DNA from: Moraxella haemolytica
GTDB lineage: Bacteria; Pseudomonadota; Gammaproteobacteria; Pseudomonadales; Moraxellaceae
DNA: 64,000 bases
Direction: 5' to 3'
NCBI RefSeq assembly: GCF_030177935.1
Contig: NZ_CP089974.1
Span: 2,046,001 to 2,110,000 of the forward strand
In this document: one piece after another, positions 28,894 to 37,035 of the stretch
Layout of the letters: each line of letters opens with the position of its first letter
Numbering within the stretch: the stretch's first letter is position 1
Position numbers and translations under genes: made by a program
Notes under the pieces: model-generated
The model's input: only the letters and a program-made list of their open reading frames with translations
Told to the model about the DNA's origin: nothing
The model's database searches: none

Positions 28894-30207
28894 ATGATGA
28901 CCACAACCAAACATTTAATCATCGGCTTTGGTAAAGCCGGTAAGACGCTTGCCAAAACCTTGGCAAGTCAAGGGCAAGATGTCATTTTGGTGGAGCAATC
29001 ACAAGCAATGTATGGCGGTACATGCATTAATGTCGGCTGTATCCCCAGCAAAAAACTAAAATTTTTGGCAGAAAATGGCAGCGAATTTCATCAAGCAGTC
29101 CTACAAAAAAATGAATTGATAAAAAAACTAAACCAAGCCAATTTTGAAATGGTTGATAAAGTAGCAAAAGTCATTACAGGCAAAGCCGAATTTATTGACC
29201 AAAACACCGTGCAAGTTACAACCGATGCAGAGGTTCTGACCATCCGTGCTGATCACATCTATATCAACACAGGAGCAATCAATCGTGTTCCGAACATTGA
29301 TGGCATTGATACTGCTCACAACATCTATGACAGCACAGGTATTATGCAGATGAGCCAGTTGCCAAATACACTGGCAATTATTGGCGGTGGTTATATTGGA
29401 CTAGAATTTGCCAGTATGTTTGCAAAATTTGGCTCAAAGGTCATCGTGCTAGACAGCAGTGACAAATTCGCTCCAAGAGAAGATGCAGAAATTGCCCAAA
29501 CACTGCAAACAATCATGCAAAATCAGGGAATTGAGTTTAGACTTAACACACAAATAACACGCCTTGAAAATGCAGATGACCAAACCAAAATCATCACAAC
29601 AGACGGAGAGATTATCGCTGATGCGGTACTGATTGCTGCAGGGCGTGTGCCAAATACTGATTTACAGTTACAAAAAGCGGGGGTGGAATTAACCGAGCGT
29701 GGGCATATTCATGTCAATGAACATCTACAAACCACTCAGCCACACATTTATGCGATGGGCGATGTGGCAGGCTCACCGCAGTTTACTTACATGTCGCTTG
29801 ATGATTTTCGGATAGTCAAAAGCCATCTTATCGGCGATGGCAGTTATACCACCGTTGGGCGAACTTTTGCCTATTCAGTATTTACCAACCCGCCACTGTC
29901 TGTGGTTGGCATGACCGAACAAAGTGCCAAAGAGCAAGGCTATCATGTCAAAACAGCAACGCTCAGTGCCAACAGCATACCAAAAGCCAAAATCCTAAAC
30001 CAAACGGACGGCTTATTAAAAGCCGTTGTTAATGCCGATAATGATGAGATTTTGGGCGTACAATTATTGTGCGAAGCATCACATGAAATGATTAATTTTG
30101 TGGATTTAGCGATTCGCCAAGGCTTAACCGCTCACGACATCGCCAATCACATTTTTACCCATCCAACCATGTCAGAGAGCTTAAATGACTTGTTCGGGCA
30201 ATTCTAA
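28894..30207 (+). CDS. RclA-like FAD/NAD(P) disulfide oxidoreductase
   Basis: A 437-residue flavoprotein of the pyridine nucleotide-disulfide oxidoreductase family. It has the N-terminal FAD site (HLIIGFGKAGKTLAK), the redox-active CxxxxC in GGTCINVGCIPSKK (Cys 44 and 49), the NAD site (AIIGGGYIGLEFASMF) and the C-terminal dimerisation domain with SHEMINFVDLA and THPTMSESLNDLF. These blocks closely resemble E. coli RclA, a copper(II) reductase involved in resistance to reactive chlorine; that role here is inference. Flanked by a DUF302 lipoprotein and a rhodanese lipoprotein with short gaps, suggesting one operon. Confidence 0.85.
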   Translation: MMTTTKHLIIGFGKAGKTLAKTLASQGQDVILVEQSQAMYGGTCINVGCIPSKKLKFLAENGSEFHQAVLQKNELIKKLNQANFEMVDKVAKVITGKAEFIDQNTVQVTTDAEVLTIRADHIYINTGAINRVPNIDGIDTAHNIYDSTGIMQMSQLPNTLAIIGGGYIGLEFASMFAKFGSKVIVLDSSDKFAPREDAEIAQTLQTIMQNQGIEFRLNTQITRLENADDQTKIITTDGEIIADAVLIAAGRVPNTDLQLQKAGVELTERGHIHVNEHLQTTQPHIYAMGDVAGSPQFTYMSLDDFRIVKSHLIGDGSYTTVGRTFAYSVFTNPPLSVVGMTEQSAKEQGYHVKTATLSANSIPKAKILNQTDGLLKAVVNADNDEILGVQLLCEASHEMINFVDLAIRQGLTAHDIANHIFTHPTMSESLNDLFGQF

Positions 30208-30218
30208 AAGGAAGTATC

Positions 30219-30608
30219 ATGAAAATTAAATACTTGGCAATAATAGCAACAGCGATTGCGTTGTCAGCTTGTGGCGATAAAACCGCAGAATCCAGACCGA
30301 CCACCATAGCCAATCAAAGTGATGATATGGTCGTGCAGACGCCCAAAAAAGCCGATGGCATTTGGATTGATGTGCGTTCAGCCGAAGAATACAATCAAGG
30401 TCATCTACAAGATGCCGTGAATGTTACGCCTAATGAAATCGCCCAAAAAATTGCCAGTCTAGAGCCCAACAAAGACGCACCGATTAATCTGTACTGTCGC
30501 AGTGGTCGCCGTGCAGAAGCTGCTCGCACGATTTTGATCGAGCTTGGCTACACCAATGTCACCAACCACGGCGGTTATGACGACTTAGTTGAGCAGGGGC
30601 TTAAATAA
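30219..30608 (+). CDS. Rhodanese-domain lipoprotein
   Basis: A 129-residue single-domain rhodanese carried as a predicted lipoprotein. The signal peptide ends in LSAC (Cys 18). The rhodanese domain shows WIDVRSAEEYNQGHLQDAVNV and the catalytic loop LYCRSGRRAEAA with Cys 93, as in PspE and GlpE-type sulfurtransferases. It could move sulfane sulfur or reduce cyanide or thiol stress in the periplasm; substrate unknown. AAGGAAG lies before the ATG, 11 bases after the rclA-like stop. A strong terminator follows. Confidence 0.85.
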   Translation: MKIKYLAIIATAIALSACGDKTAESRPTTIANQSDDMVVQTPKKADGIWIDVRSAEEYNQGHLQDAVNVTPNEIAQKIASLEPNKDAPINLYCRSGRRAEAARTILIELGYTNVTNHGGYDDLVEQGLK

Positions 30609-30618
30609 ATCCATAACA

Positions 30619-30656
30619 TTAGCCTTATTAGCATCATGTAATAAGGCTAATTTTTT
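30619..30656 (+). terminator. Rho-independent terminator after the rhodanese gene
   Basis: TTAGCCTTATTA and TAATAAGGCTAA form a perfect 12-bp stem around an 8-base loop, followed by T6. Confidence 0.9.
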
Positions 30657-30846
30657 ATAACCCTAAAACAAGAATAAACAGCGACTTTTAAAATCATAAA
30701 AGTTCATTTATCTAGCCTGATGACGATAATCCTTGATTAAAAAGGCGTGTTCATTGATAGATAAAATCTTGCAATCATACCCATAGGTGTGTTTTATCTT
30801 TATGTTTTGCCATCTTTAGCCCATCTACTATCATTACAAAAACAGA

Positions 30847-30875
30847 CTGACTTTTTTGGTAAAATTTTTTATAAT
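30847..30875 (+). promoter_or_regulatory. Predicted sigma-70 promoter of nqrM
   Basis: CTGACT and a consensus TATAAT are separated by 17 bases, about 30 bases before the ATG. Confidence 0.45.
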
Positions 30876-30904
30876 ACTTATTGGTTACACATCAGGAGAA
30901 CGCC

Positions 30905-31171
30905 ATGACCGACCTTTTTTCCCAATTCATTCCCATGTTTTTTATAACACTTGGCATATTTGTTTTATTTTTCCTGTTTATGGGCATAGGCTATATCATC
31001 AAAAAACAACCTCTAAAAGGATCTTGCGGTGGCGTGGCGACATTGATGGGTGATGAGTTTTGCCAGTTTTGTGGCAACGACCCTAACAAATGCGAAAGCC
31101 TAACCGATGCCGACAAAAAAGCCATGCTCACTAATAAGACGACATTGGATAAAATCGCCAAAAAAGCATAA
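30905..31171 (+). CDS. nqrM: Na+-NQR maturation protein NqrM
   Basis: An 88-residue membrane-anchored protein needed in other species to insert the Fe centre of the sodium-pumping NADH:quinone reductase. It has one N-terminal membrane helix (MFFITLGIFVLFFLFMGIGY), then KGSCGGVATL and three further cysteines (Cys 41, 53, 56 and 63), the pattern of the family. It is usually placed at the end of the nqr operon. Here it stands alone with its own promoter and terminator and no nqrA-F in sight. AGGAG precedes the ATG. Confidence 0.85.
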   Translation: MTDLFSQFIPMFFITLGIFVLFFLFMGIGYIIKKQPLKGSCGGVATLMGDEFCQFCGNDPNKCESLTDADKKAMLTNKTTLDKIAKKA

Positions 31172-31189
31172 TACCAACAAAAAACAAAA

Positions 31190-31214
31190 GGGTGAATGAT
31201 TCACCTTTTTTATT
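31190..31214 (+). terminator. Rho-independent terminator after nqrM
   Basis: GGTGAAT and ATTCACC flank a single base and run into T6. Short but GC-containing stem, directly after nqrM. Confidence 0.7.
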
Positions 31215-31234
31215 ATCCTTTTATTGATTCTTGA

Positions 31235-31250
31235 TGTTTCACATGAAACA
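31235..31250. promoter_or_regulatory. parS-like site (one mismatch)
   Basis: TGTTTCACATGAAACA differs from the bacterial parS consensus TGTTTCACGTGAAACA at one position. It is intergenic, between the nqrM terminator and the end of rlmB. ParB binding is plausible but weaker than at the perfect site near 57973. Confidence 0.55.
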
Positions 31251-31283
31251 CGATATCAAAATCATCAACCTGCGAATAAATAA

Positions 31284-32156
31284 TCAGCCCCTGCCCGCCC
31301 GCTGTCTTGCCACTTCATATAGTGCCATGCCTGTAGCAACGCTAACATTTAAGCTCTGCGGACGATCGGGATTATCCGCCATTGGGATATACACCAAAGT
31401 ATCGCAATGCTCTTGGGTCAGCCGTCTCATGCCATCACCCTCCGATCCCATGATGATGGCAACTTTGCCACTAAAATCGCAGTCGTATAAAGGTTTGGCG
31501 GCGTCATCAAGTGCCGTACCAAATACGAATACACCTGCTTTTTTTAGAAGCTCAAGACTGCGAGCCAAATTTGTTACCGCAATCACAGGCACTACTTCTG
31601 CTGCCCCAACCGAGACCTTAGCAACAGTTGGGGTGATAGAGACGCTTTGATGCTTAGGAATAATGACCGCATCCACACCCATCGCACTGGCAGAACGCAA
31701 GCACGCCCCTAAATTGTGGGCATCAGTGATTTGGTCAAGCACCAAAAACAACACATCGCCTTGATCTGTCATGCTTGCTAGATGATGCTCATCGTACAGC
31801 TGCGGTAATCTGGCAGCAGCGACTACCCCTTGATGTTGGTGGCTATCGCACAGCTCAGCTAGCCTATCTTTGTGCGTCATCTGCACGCTCACACCCGCAT
31901 TTTTTGCAAACTCTATCAGCTCATCATGCGTCTGACTCACCCCACCATCATCTCGCAACTGCACAAAAAGCGTCAGCACATCATGCGAACGGTGCTTTAA
32001 TAAAGCTCTCACAGCGTGTATGCCATAAAAATGCGGAATGCGTCCTTGCTTATTTGTTTTGGTGGTAGATTTGATATTGGATTTAGAGAGTTTGTGGGGT
32101 TTGACATCTTTTTTTTCAAAAGATTTTTGGGAGAAATTTTTGCGTAACTTTGACAT
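31284..32156 (-). CDS. rlmB: 23S rRNA (guanosine-2'-O-)-methyltransferase RlmB-type (SpoU/TrmH)
   Basis: Methylates the 2'-O of G2251 in the peptidyl-transferase loop in E. coli. The 290-residue protein has a 45-residue basic extension (KKDVKPHKLSKSNIKSTTKT), the substrate-binding domain beginning HFYGIHAVRALLKHR, and the SPOUT knot: DQITDAHNLGACLRSA, MGSEGDGMRRL and NPDRPQSLNVSVATGMALYE. The basic N-terminus is longer than in E. coli RlmB and likely aids RNA binding. It is divergent from recN. Confidence 0.9.
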   Translation of the reverse strand: MSKLRKNFSQKSFEKKDVKPHKLSKSNIKSTTKTNKQGRIPHFYGIHAVRALLKHRSHDVLTLFVQLRDDGGVSQTHDELIEFAKNAGVSVQMTHKDRLAELCDSHQHQGVVAAARLPQLYDEHHLASMTDQGDVLFLVLDQITDAHNLGACLRSASAMGVDAVIIPKHQSVSITPTVAKVSVGAAEVVPVIAVTNLARSLELLKKAGVFVFGTALDDAAKPLYDCDFSGKVAIIMGSEGDGMRRLTQEHCDTLVYIPMADNPDRPQSLNVSVATGMALYEVARQRAGRG

Positions 32157-32513
32157 AAATAAACCAGTAATAATCGTAAGATAGTAATGAGTAGTATGGA
32201 AGATAAAAGGAATGGTAAAATGGATGATAAACTTGTAAAGACTGATTATATTGTGGCAAATTTATACTTGATTGTCAAAACATCTGCCACACCTAGCGAG
32301 AAATTTTTATCGCACTACTTTTGATATGGTATTTTGCCCCCATATCAAATCAAAAGTCGTACTCATCTTGTGCAAAGCCTTAAAAAGACTATTCTTATCA
32401 TCAATAAAACTTGCAAGCACCATAAGAAGGTCGCAAAATAACATTTTGCAAATTGCCAAAACTGTCCAAATTGATTATCATAAGCCACCGATTTTTTAGG
32501 AATCCATATCGCC
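32157..32513. other. Intergenic stretch between rlmB and recN
   Basis: 357 AT-rich bases with the divergent start regions of rlmB and recN. I looked for a LexA box (CTG-N10-CAG), expected before recN in many gammaproteobacteria, and saw none, in line with the absence of LexA in Moraxellaceae. An AGGA ribosome site precedes the recN ATG. No RNA gene is recognised. Confidence 0.5.
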
Positions 32514-34271
32514 ATGCTGGTATCTTTAAGTCTTAACAATTTTGCCCTAATTGATGAAAAAGAAATCGCCTTTGATGAGAGATTTAATGTCATTACAGGT
32601 GAAACTGGTGCAGGCAAGTCATTGATTTTAGACGCATTATCTTTGTGTACTGGTGAACGAGCTGACAGCACCATGGTAAGACATGGCTGTGATGAAGCAA
32701 CGGTTTTTGGGGAATTTGACATCACGGGCAATGACGAGATTGTGGCATGGTTTGCCGAGCATGAACGAGAACTAGAAGATAATACCCTGCTCATTCGCCG
32801 AAAAATCAGTGCTCAAGGACGCTCAAAATCATGGATAAATGGCGTGCCTGCCAGCATCGGTGAATTAAAATCACTGGGGCAAATTTTGGTCAATATCCAC
32901 TCACAGCACGCAGGGCTTGAACTATTAAAACCGCAGTTCGTCATCGATTGGCTAGATAAAGTGGGTGAGTTAACCCCCCTAAAAAACAACGCCAAAGAAA
33001 CTTATCATGCATGGCAACGCATCAAAAAACAAGCCGATGAAGCAAAAAGTCAGTTGGCTCAACGAGTTGACCGTATGGCTCTATTGTCCGCCAAACTATC
33101 AGACATCAATCCTTTATTATCAGTGAACTTTGATGAGATAGAAAGCGAATATGACGAGCTGTCAAACCTAGAAGCACTCATGACACAAGCGATGACAGCA
33201 GCCAATTTTTTAGATAATAGTCATGACGAGCCTAGCGTAGCAAGCCTACTTGGGCGAGCGATGCGTATCTGCGACCAAAGTGCCGATAAAAGCAAAATCT
33301 TTGGCGAATGTAGTCAGTTACTTACCCTTGCCCAAGAAAGCATCATGGACGCATCAGCAAAGTTATCTGACTATGCTGAGCAGTCATTACCTGATGAAGA
33401 ACGCCTGCACGAACTCAACACACTGCTGTCGCTTGCCCATCGCCTATCTGGTAAATACCACACTCCAACCAAAGAACTCATCAGCGATGCTAAAAATTGG
33501 CAAAAAGAGCTAGACAAACTAAACTTATTGCCCGATAACGACACACTAGATGCCAAGGTTAATGAAGCTTATGAGCAGTATCTACAAGCAGCAACTGCAC
33601 TTGATGACGCACGCATCAAGATCGCCCCAGACATCTGTGAACGCCTAGAGGCACGCCTATTGCCGCTTGCCTTGCCTAATGCTCGCTGTGAATTCACCTT
33701 TAATACCAAAGACGAAAGCGCCTATAATGCCCATGGCAGATACGACATTGCTTTATTGTTTAGTGCCAATGTTGGTATGCCACTTCAACCCCTGCACAAG
33801 GTTGCATCAGGAGGTGAGTTATCTCGCATCGCCCTTGTCATGCAAGTCATGGCGGCAAATGATGGCAAAGGCTGCCGACCAACTTTGGTATTTGACGAGG
33901 TGGATGTGGGTATCAGCGGTGCTACAGCACAGGTGGTAGGTGAGTTGTTGCGTAGTCTTGGCAAATATCAGCAGCTACTTGCCATCACTCATCAAGCCCA
34001 AGTAGCAGCGGCGGCTCATCGTCATATTCTTGTGCATAAAGACCATGGTGAGCATACCACAAGCGACATCGCCATCATCACAGACGAGCATCAAGTTGAT
34101 GAGTTGGCACGCATGTCAGGTGGCGTGAACATCACCGAAGCCACTCGTGCCCATGTCAAGAGTCTGCTAGCAGATATCGCCTTAGCAGACCAAATCGGTG
34201 CCAACGCCGAATTCATCGAGACGCTACCTAATCAGACCAAACCCACAAAACGCACCAAAACACCACAATAG
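32514..34271 (+). CDS. recN: DNA repair protein RecN
   Basis: SMC-like ATPase acting in double-strand-break repair. The 585-residue chain has the N-terminal Walker A (GETGAGKSLILDAL, residues 29-42), a long central coiled coil, the ABC signature ASGGELSRIALVMQV and Walker B LVFDEVDVGISG, followed by the HQAQVAA H-loop. Slightly longer than E. coli RecN through a lysine-rich tail (KPTKRTKTPQ). The yqgE gene begins 7 bases after its stop, so recN, yqgE and ruvX form an operon. Confidence 0.97.
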   Translation: MLVSLSLNNFALIDEKEIAFDERFNVITGETGAGKSLILDALSLCTGERADSTMVRHGCDEATVFGEFDITGNDEIVAWFAEHERELEDNTLLIRRKISAQGRSKSWINGVPASIGELKSLGQILVNIHSQHAGLELLKPQFVIDWLDKVGELTPLKNNAKETYHAWQRIKKQADEAKSQLAQRVDRMALLSAKLSDINPLLSVNFDEIESEYDELSNLEALMTQAMTAANFLDNSHDEPSVASLLGRAMRICDQSADKSKIFGECSQLLTLAQESIMDASAKLSDYAEQSLPDEERLHELNTLLSLAHRLSGKYHTPTKELISDAKNWQKELDKLNLLPDNDTLDAKVNEAYEQYLQAATALDDARIKIAPDICERLEARLLPLALPNARCEFTFNTKDESAYNAHGRYDIALLFSANVGMPLQPLHKVASGGELSRIALVMQVMAANDGKGCRPTLVFDEVDVGISGATAQVVGELLRSLGKYQQLLAITHQAQVAAAAHRHILVHKDHGEHTTSDIAIITDEHQVDELARMSGGVNITEATRAHVKSLLADIALADQIGANAEFIETLPNQTKPTKRTKTPQ

Positions 34272-34278
34272 ATAACTC

Positions 34279-34845
34279 ATGAATACAACTACCCACACCA
34301 AAAATCTGGCTCATCATTTTTTATTGGCAAGTCCATACATGAATGATGAGCGATTTGAACAGACGCTCATTTATGTCTGTCGGCATACTGCTGATGGTGC
34401 ATGGGGATTTGTCATCAATCAGCCACTGCCAACTTCGGTAGGTGGGATTTTGACCGAGCTGGATTTACCAAGCTCTCAGCTTGCCATGAATACGCCTGCC
34501 ATCGCTGGCGGTCCGATGCGACCTGAAGCCGGTTTTGTGCTACATACCGGCTTGCCTAATTTTAATTCATCTTTTGCCATTGGTGAGAATGTTTGCTTGA
34601 CCACCAGTAAAGACATCTTAGATAGACTGTCTGAAGACAGCTTGGCACATTATTTGATGTGCATGGGTTTTTGTAGTTGGGGTACAGGACAGTTAGAAGC
34701 GGAGATTAACACAGGTGATTGGTTTATCTGCCCTGCTGATTTACAGATTTTATTTCGAGTACCGTTTGATGAGCGACTGATGCAAGCTTATGATAAAATT
34801 GGCATCAACCCTGACAATTTTGTAACGACCGCAGGATATGCCTAA
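34279..34845 (+). CDS. YqgE/AlgH family protein
   Basis: A 188-residue protein of the YqgE/AlgH (UPF0301) family, of unknown biochemical function, linked by name to alginate regulation in Pseudomonas. Landmarks are HHFLLASPYMNDERFEQTLIY, GAWGFVINQPL, AGGPMRPEAGFVLH and the CSWGTGQLEAEI block, the typical near-complete family match. It sits in the very common pairing with ruvX, whose ATG overlaps its stop codon (TAATG), which supports both calls. Confidence 0.92.
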   Translation: MNTTTHTKNLAHHFLLASPYMNDERFEQTLIYVCRHTADGAWGFVINQPLPTSVGGILTELDLPSSQLAMNTPAIAGGPMRPEAGFVLHTGLPNFNSSFAIGENVCLTTSKDILDRLSEDSLAHYLMCMGFCSWGTGQLEAEINTGDWFICPADLQILFRVPFDERLMQAYDKIGINPDNFVTTAGYA

Positions 34846-35339
34846 TGACCACCAATAATCAACCCGCTCTCATTCTCGCCCTAGACTTTGGCATCAAAAA
34901 AATGGGCATGGCACTGGGCAATACGCTAAGCTGTGATGCCAGACCCTTTGATATCTTAGCCATGAATAATGGTCAGCCTGATTGGGATAATTTGCTCGGT
35001 ATTATTGATACTTGGAAAATCAGCACGGTCGTGGTTGGTCTGCCACTCAACATCGATGGCACTGACTCCATGCTATCTAAGCGAGCACACAAGTTCGCTC
35101 GTCGCTTGGCACATCGCTTGGGTGAACGCCATTCTCCTACCAAAGTTTTTTTGCATGATGAACGCTTATCTTCCAAAGAAGCACGAGCGTTGGCATGGGA
35201 ACATGGCTGGATTGATGATGAAAAAGACCCCATTGACGACATCGCTGCTTGTATCGTACTTAACGGATATTTTTATGAGCCAAGTCTTGCCCAGTATGTC
35301 GGCAGTTATCATGATAATGAGCATAAGGGCAAAGACTGA
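34845..35339 (+). CDS. ruvX: RuvX/YqgF-type Holliday-junction resolvase / pre-16S rRNA nuclease
   Basis: A 164-residue RNase H-like nuclease, involved in E. coli in processing the 5' end of 16S rRNA. The catalytic motif begins ILALDFGIKKMGMALGN, followed by VVVGLPLNIDGTDSMLSKRA, the acidic LHDERLSSKEA and the final DDIAACIVLNGYF with its conserved Asp. The length is slightly above the usual 140. It overlaps yqgE by a base pair of stop and start. Confidence 0.92.
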   Translation: MTTNNQPALILALDFGIKKMGMALGNTLSCDARPFDILAMNNGQPDWDNLLGIIDTWKISTVVVGLPLNIDGTDSMLSKRAHKFARRLAHRLGERHSPTKVFLHDERLSSKEARALAWEHGWIDDEKDPIDDIAACIVLNGYFYEPSLAQYVGSYHDNEHKGKD

Positions 35340-35421
35340 TTAACGCATCTTTGGGCACACCTAAGTTTTTATATCCGCTATTTTTTCAATCAATTCTTAT
35401 CAAGGCAATGCCAAAATTACA

Positions 35422-35883
35422 ATGAGCCAAACTACCACACTCATCACTCGCACCACTGAAGCACTTCGTCTGGCGAATATCAGCATCTATCTGGGATTGA
35501 TTGCCATCGCCTGCTTTGTCGTGTTCGGCACACTAGCTAGCATGACAAACTTTAAGGACAGTACACTAATTTATTATTCATTTCATTACTTGCCTTATGT
35601 ACTGATTGGGTTTAGCATTCCCATCAGCCTGTTTCATGTGCTGTTTTTAAGGCGTTATCACATCGTGCAAGGCGGTATTTTATTTGTCATACTCATCACC
35701 GCTATTAGCCTTGTGCTATTCGCTTTGGGAGTGTATGCGGTCGCTGGCATGACAACAAATTTCTTTATGGCGGTGTTTTTGGCAATGATGGCTTGGTTTG
35801 CCATGCCTTATGTGTTTCGAGTAAACCTAAACAAATTCCTAAATTTCTTACAAGACAAACAAAAGGATAACCCTCATGAGTAA
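35422..35883 (+). CDS. Hypothetical four-helix membrane protein
   Basis: A 153-residue protein with four predicted membrane helices (ISIYLGLIAIACFVVFGTL, YLPYVLIGFSIPISLFHVLF, GILFVILITAISLVLFALGV, FFMAVFLAMMAWFAMPYVF) and a lysine-rich cytoplasmic tail. I do not recognise the family. Its stop overlaps the tusA start by 8 bases, so the two are cotranslated; a link to sulfur transfer is only suggested by this. Confidence 0.7.
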   Translation: MSQTTTLITRTTEALRLANISIYLGLIAIACFVVFGTLASMTNFKDSTLIYYSFHYLPYVLIGFSIPISLFHVLFLRRYHIVQGGILFVILITAISLVLFALGVYAVAGMTTNFFMAVFLAMMAWFAMPYVFRVNLNKFLNFLQDKQKDNPHE

Positions 35884-36112
35884 TTACCTACTAGACACCA
35901 AAGGGCTTATCTGCCCAGAACCCATCATGTTGCTACACAAGACCATCAGACAGGCACAAGATGGCGATGTCATCGAAATTCTTGCCACTGACCCTGCAAC
36001 CACCCGAGACATTCCAAATTTTTGTCGCCATCTGGGGCATACTCTTAACACTCAAGAAACGCTCGATGATGGCAGCTATCGTTACTTGGTCATCAAAAAG
36101 ATTCCATCATGA
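35876..36112 (+). CDS. tusA: Sulfurtransferase TusA family protein
   Basis: A 78-residue sulfur carrier. It shows the TusA signature LDTKGLICPEPIMLLHKTIR with the active Cys 13 in CPEP, followed by GDVIEILATDPATTRDIPNFCRHLGH. In E. coli TusA accepts sulfur from IscS for tRNA thiolation. The gene overlaps both neighbours (8 bases upstream, 4 bases into xerD), so the three are translated in series. Confidence 0.93.
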   Translation: MSNYLLDTKGLICPEPIMLLHKTIRQAQDGDVIEILATDPATTRDIPNFCRHLGHTLNTQETLDDGSYRYLVIKKIPS

Positions 36113-37035
36113 GCAAAACTCGTGCCAAAAATCCTCGAACACCCACCATCACCCATGTTGATGGCGACCCCGCCTACCTAACTGAGTTTCGCTCAGCAAT
36201 GCTGGCTCGTGGGCTGTCTGTGCGTACTCGTAACGCCTATGTTCAGGATTTGCGTGCTTGCCTTATGCACCTAGACAAACCCTTAACCCTATGGGATAAA
36301 AAAGATGTGCTAGCGTGCCTAAAACTTGCCCAAACACAGGGCAAAAATCCACGCACCATCGCAAGACTACTCGCCAGTTTGCGTCAGTTTTTTTTGTGGC
36401 AAATCGGCAACGAGGGCAGGCAAGACAACCCTTGCGAGGACATCAAATCCCCAAAAACCATCCAATCTCTACCAAAAACACTCTCAGAAAGCGACATCAA
36501 TCGCCTACTAGACACCCCAGACAGCAGTCTGCTTGGTCTGCGTGATAAAGCCATGTTAGAAATCATGTATGCCTGCGGATTGCGAGTAAGCGAGCTGGTC
36601 AATCTATCGCTTGAACAACTCAACATGAATGCAGGCTGGTTACAAATCACTGGTAAAGGCAACAAAACTCGTCTCATTCCCATGGGTGAATACGCCCAAC
36701 AAGCCCTACAAAGCTACCTAAACCACCGAGCTGAACTGCTCATCGGCAAATCCGACTGCCAAGCGGTTTTTTTAACCGAGCAAGGTGGCTACATGACACG
36801 GCACAACTTTTGGCATATGATCAAAAAATACGCCCTAAAAGCAGACATCAGAACCGATATTAGTCCACACACCCTTCGCCACGCATTCGCCACGCATCTG
36901 GTCAATCATGGGGCGGACTTGCGTAGTGTGCAACTATTGCTTGGGCATAGCGACCTATCCACCACGCAGATTTATACCCATGTTGCCACCGCTCGCCTGC
37001 AGACACTACATAAAGAACATCACCCTAGGGGGTAG
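36109..37035 (+). CDS. xerD: Tyrosine recombinase XerD
   Basis: Site-specific recombinase acting with XerC at dif to resolve chromosome dimers. The 308-residue chain has an N-terminal SAM-like domain (about 25-115) and a catalytic domain with ACGLRVSELVNL (first Arg), TGKGNKTRLIPM (Lys), HTLRHAFATHLVNHGADLR, LLGHSDLSTTQIYTH (His and the Tyr nucleophile). The sequence DLSTTQIYTHVATARL and the ending KEHHPRG are typical of XerD rather than XerC. Its last 11 bases overlap the end of the convergent helicase gene. Confidence 0.93.
   Translation: MSKTRAKNPRTPTITHVDGDPAYLTEFRSAMLARGLSVRTRNAYVQDLRACLMHLDKPLTLWDKKDVLACLKLAQTQGKNPRTIARLLASLRQFFLWQIGNEGRQDNPCEDIKSPKTIQSLPKTLSESDINRLLDTPDSSLLGLRDKAMLEIMYACGLRVSELVNLSLEQLNMNAGWLQITGKGNKTRLIPMGEYAQQALQSYLNHRAELLIGKSDCQAVFLTEQGGYMTRHNFWHMIKKYALKADIRTDISPHTLRHAFATHLVNHGADLRSVQLLLGHSDLSTTQIYTHVATARLQTLHKEHHPRG

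Noticed and set aside
32400-32513. LexA box before recN
   Set aside because: No CTG-N10-CAG in the upstream region.
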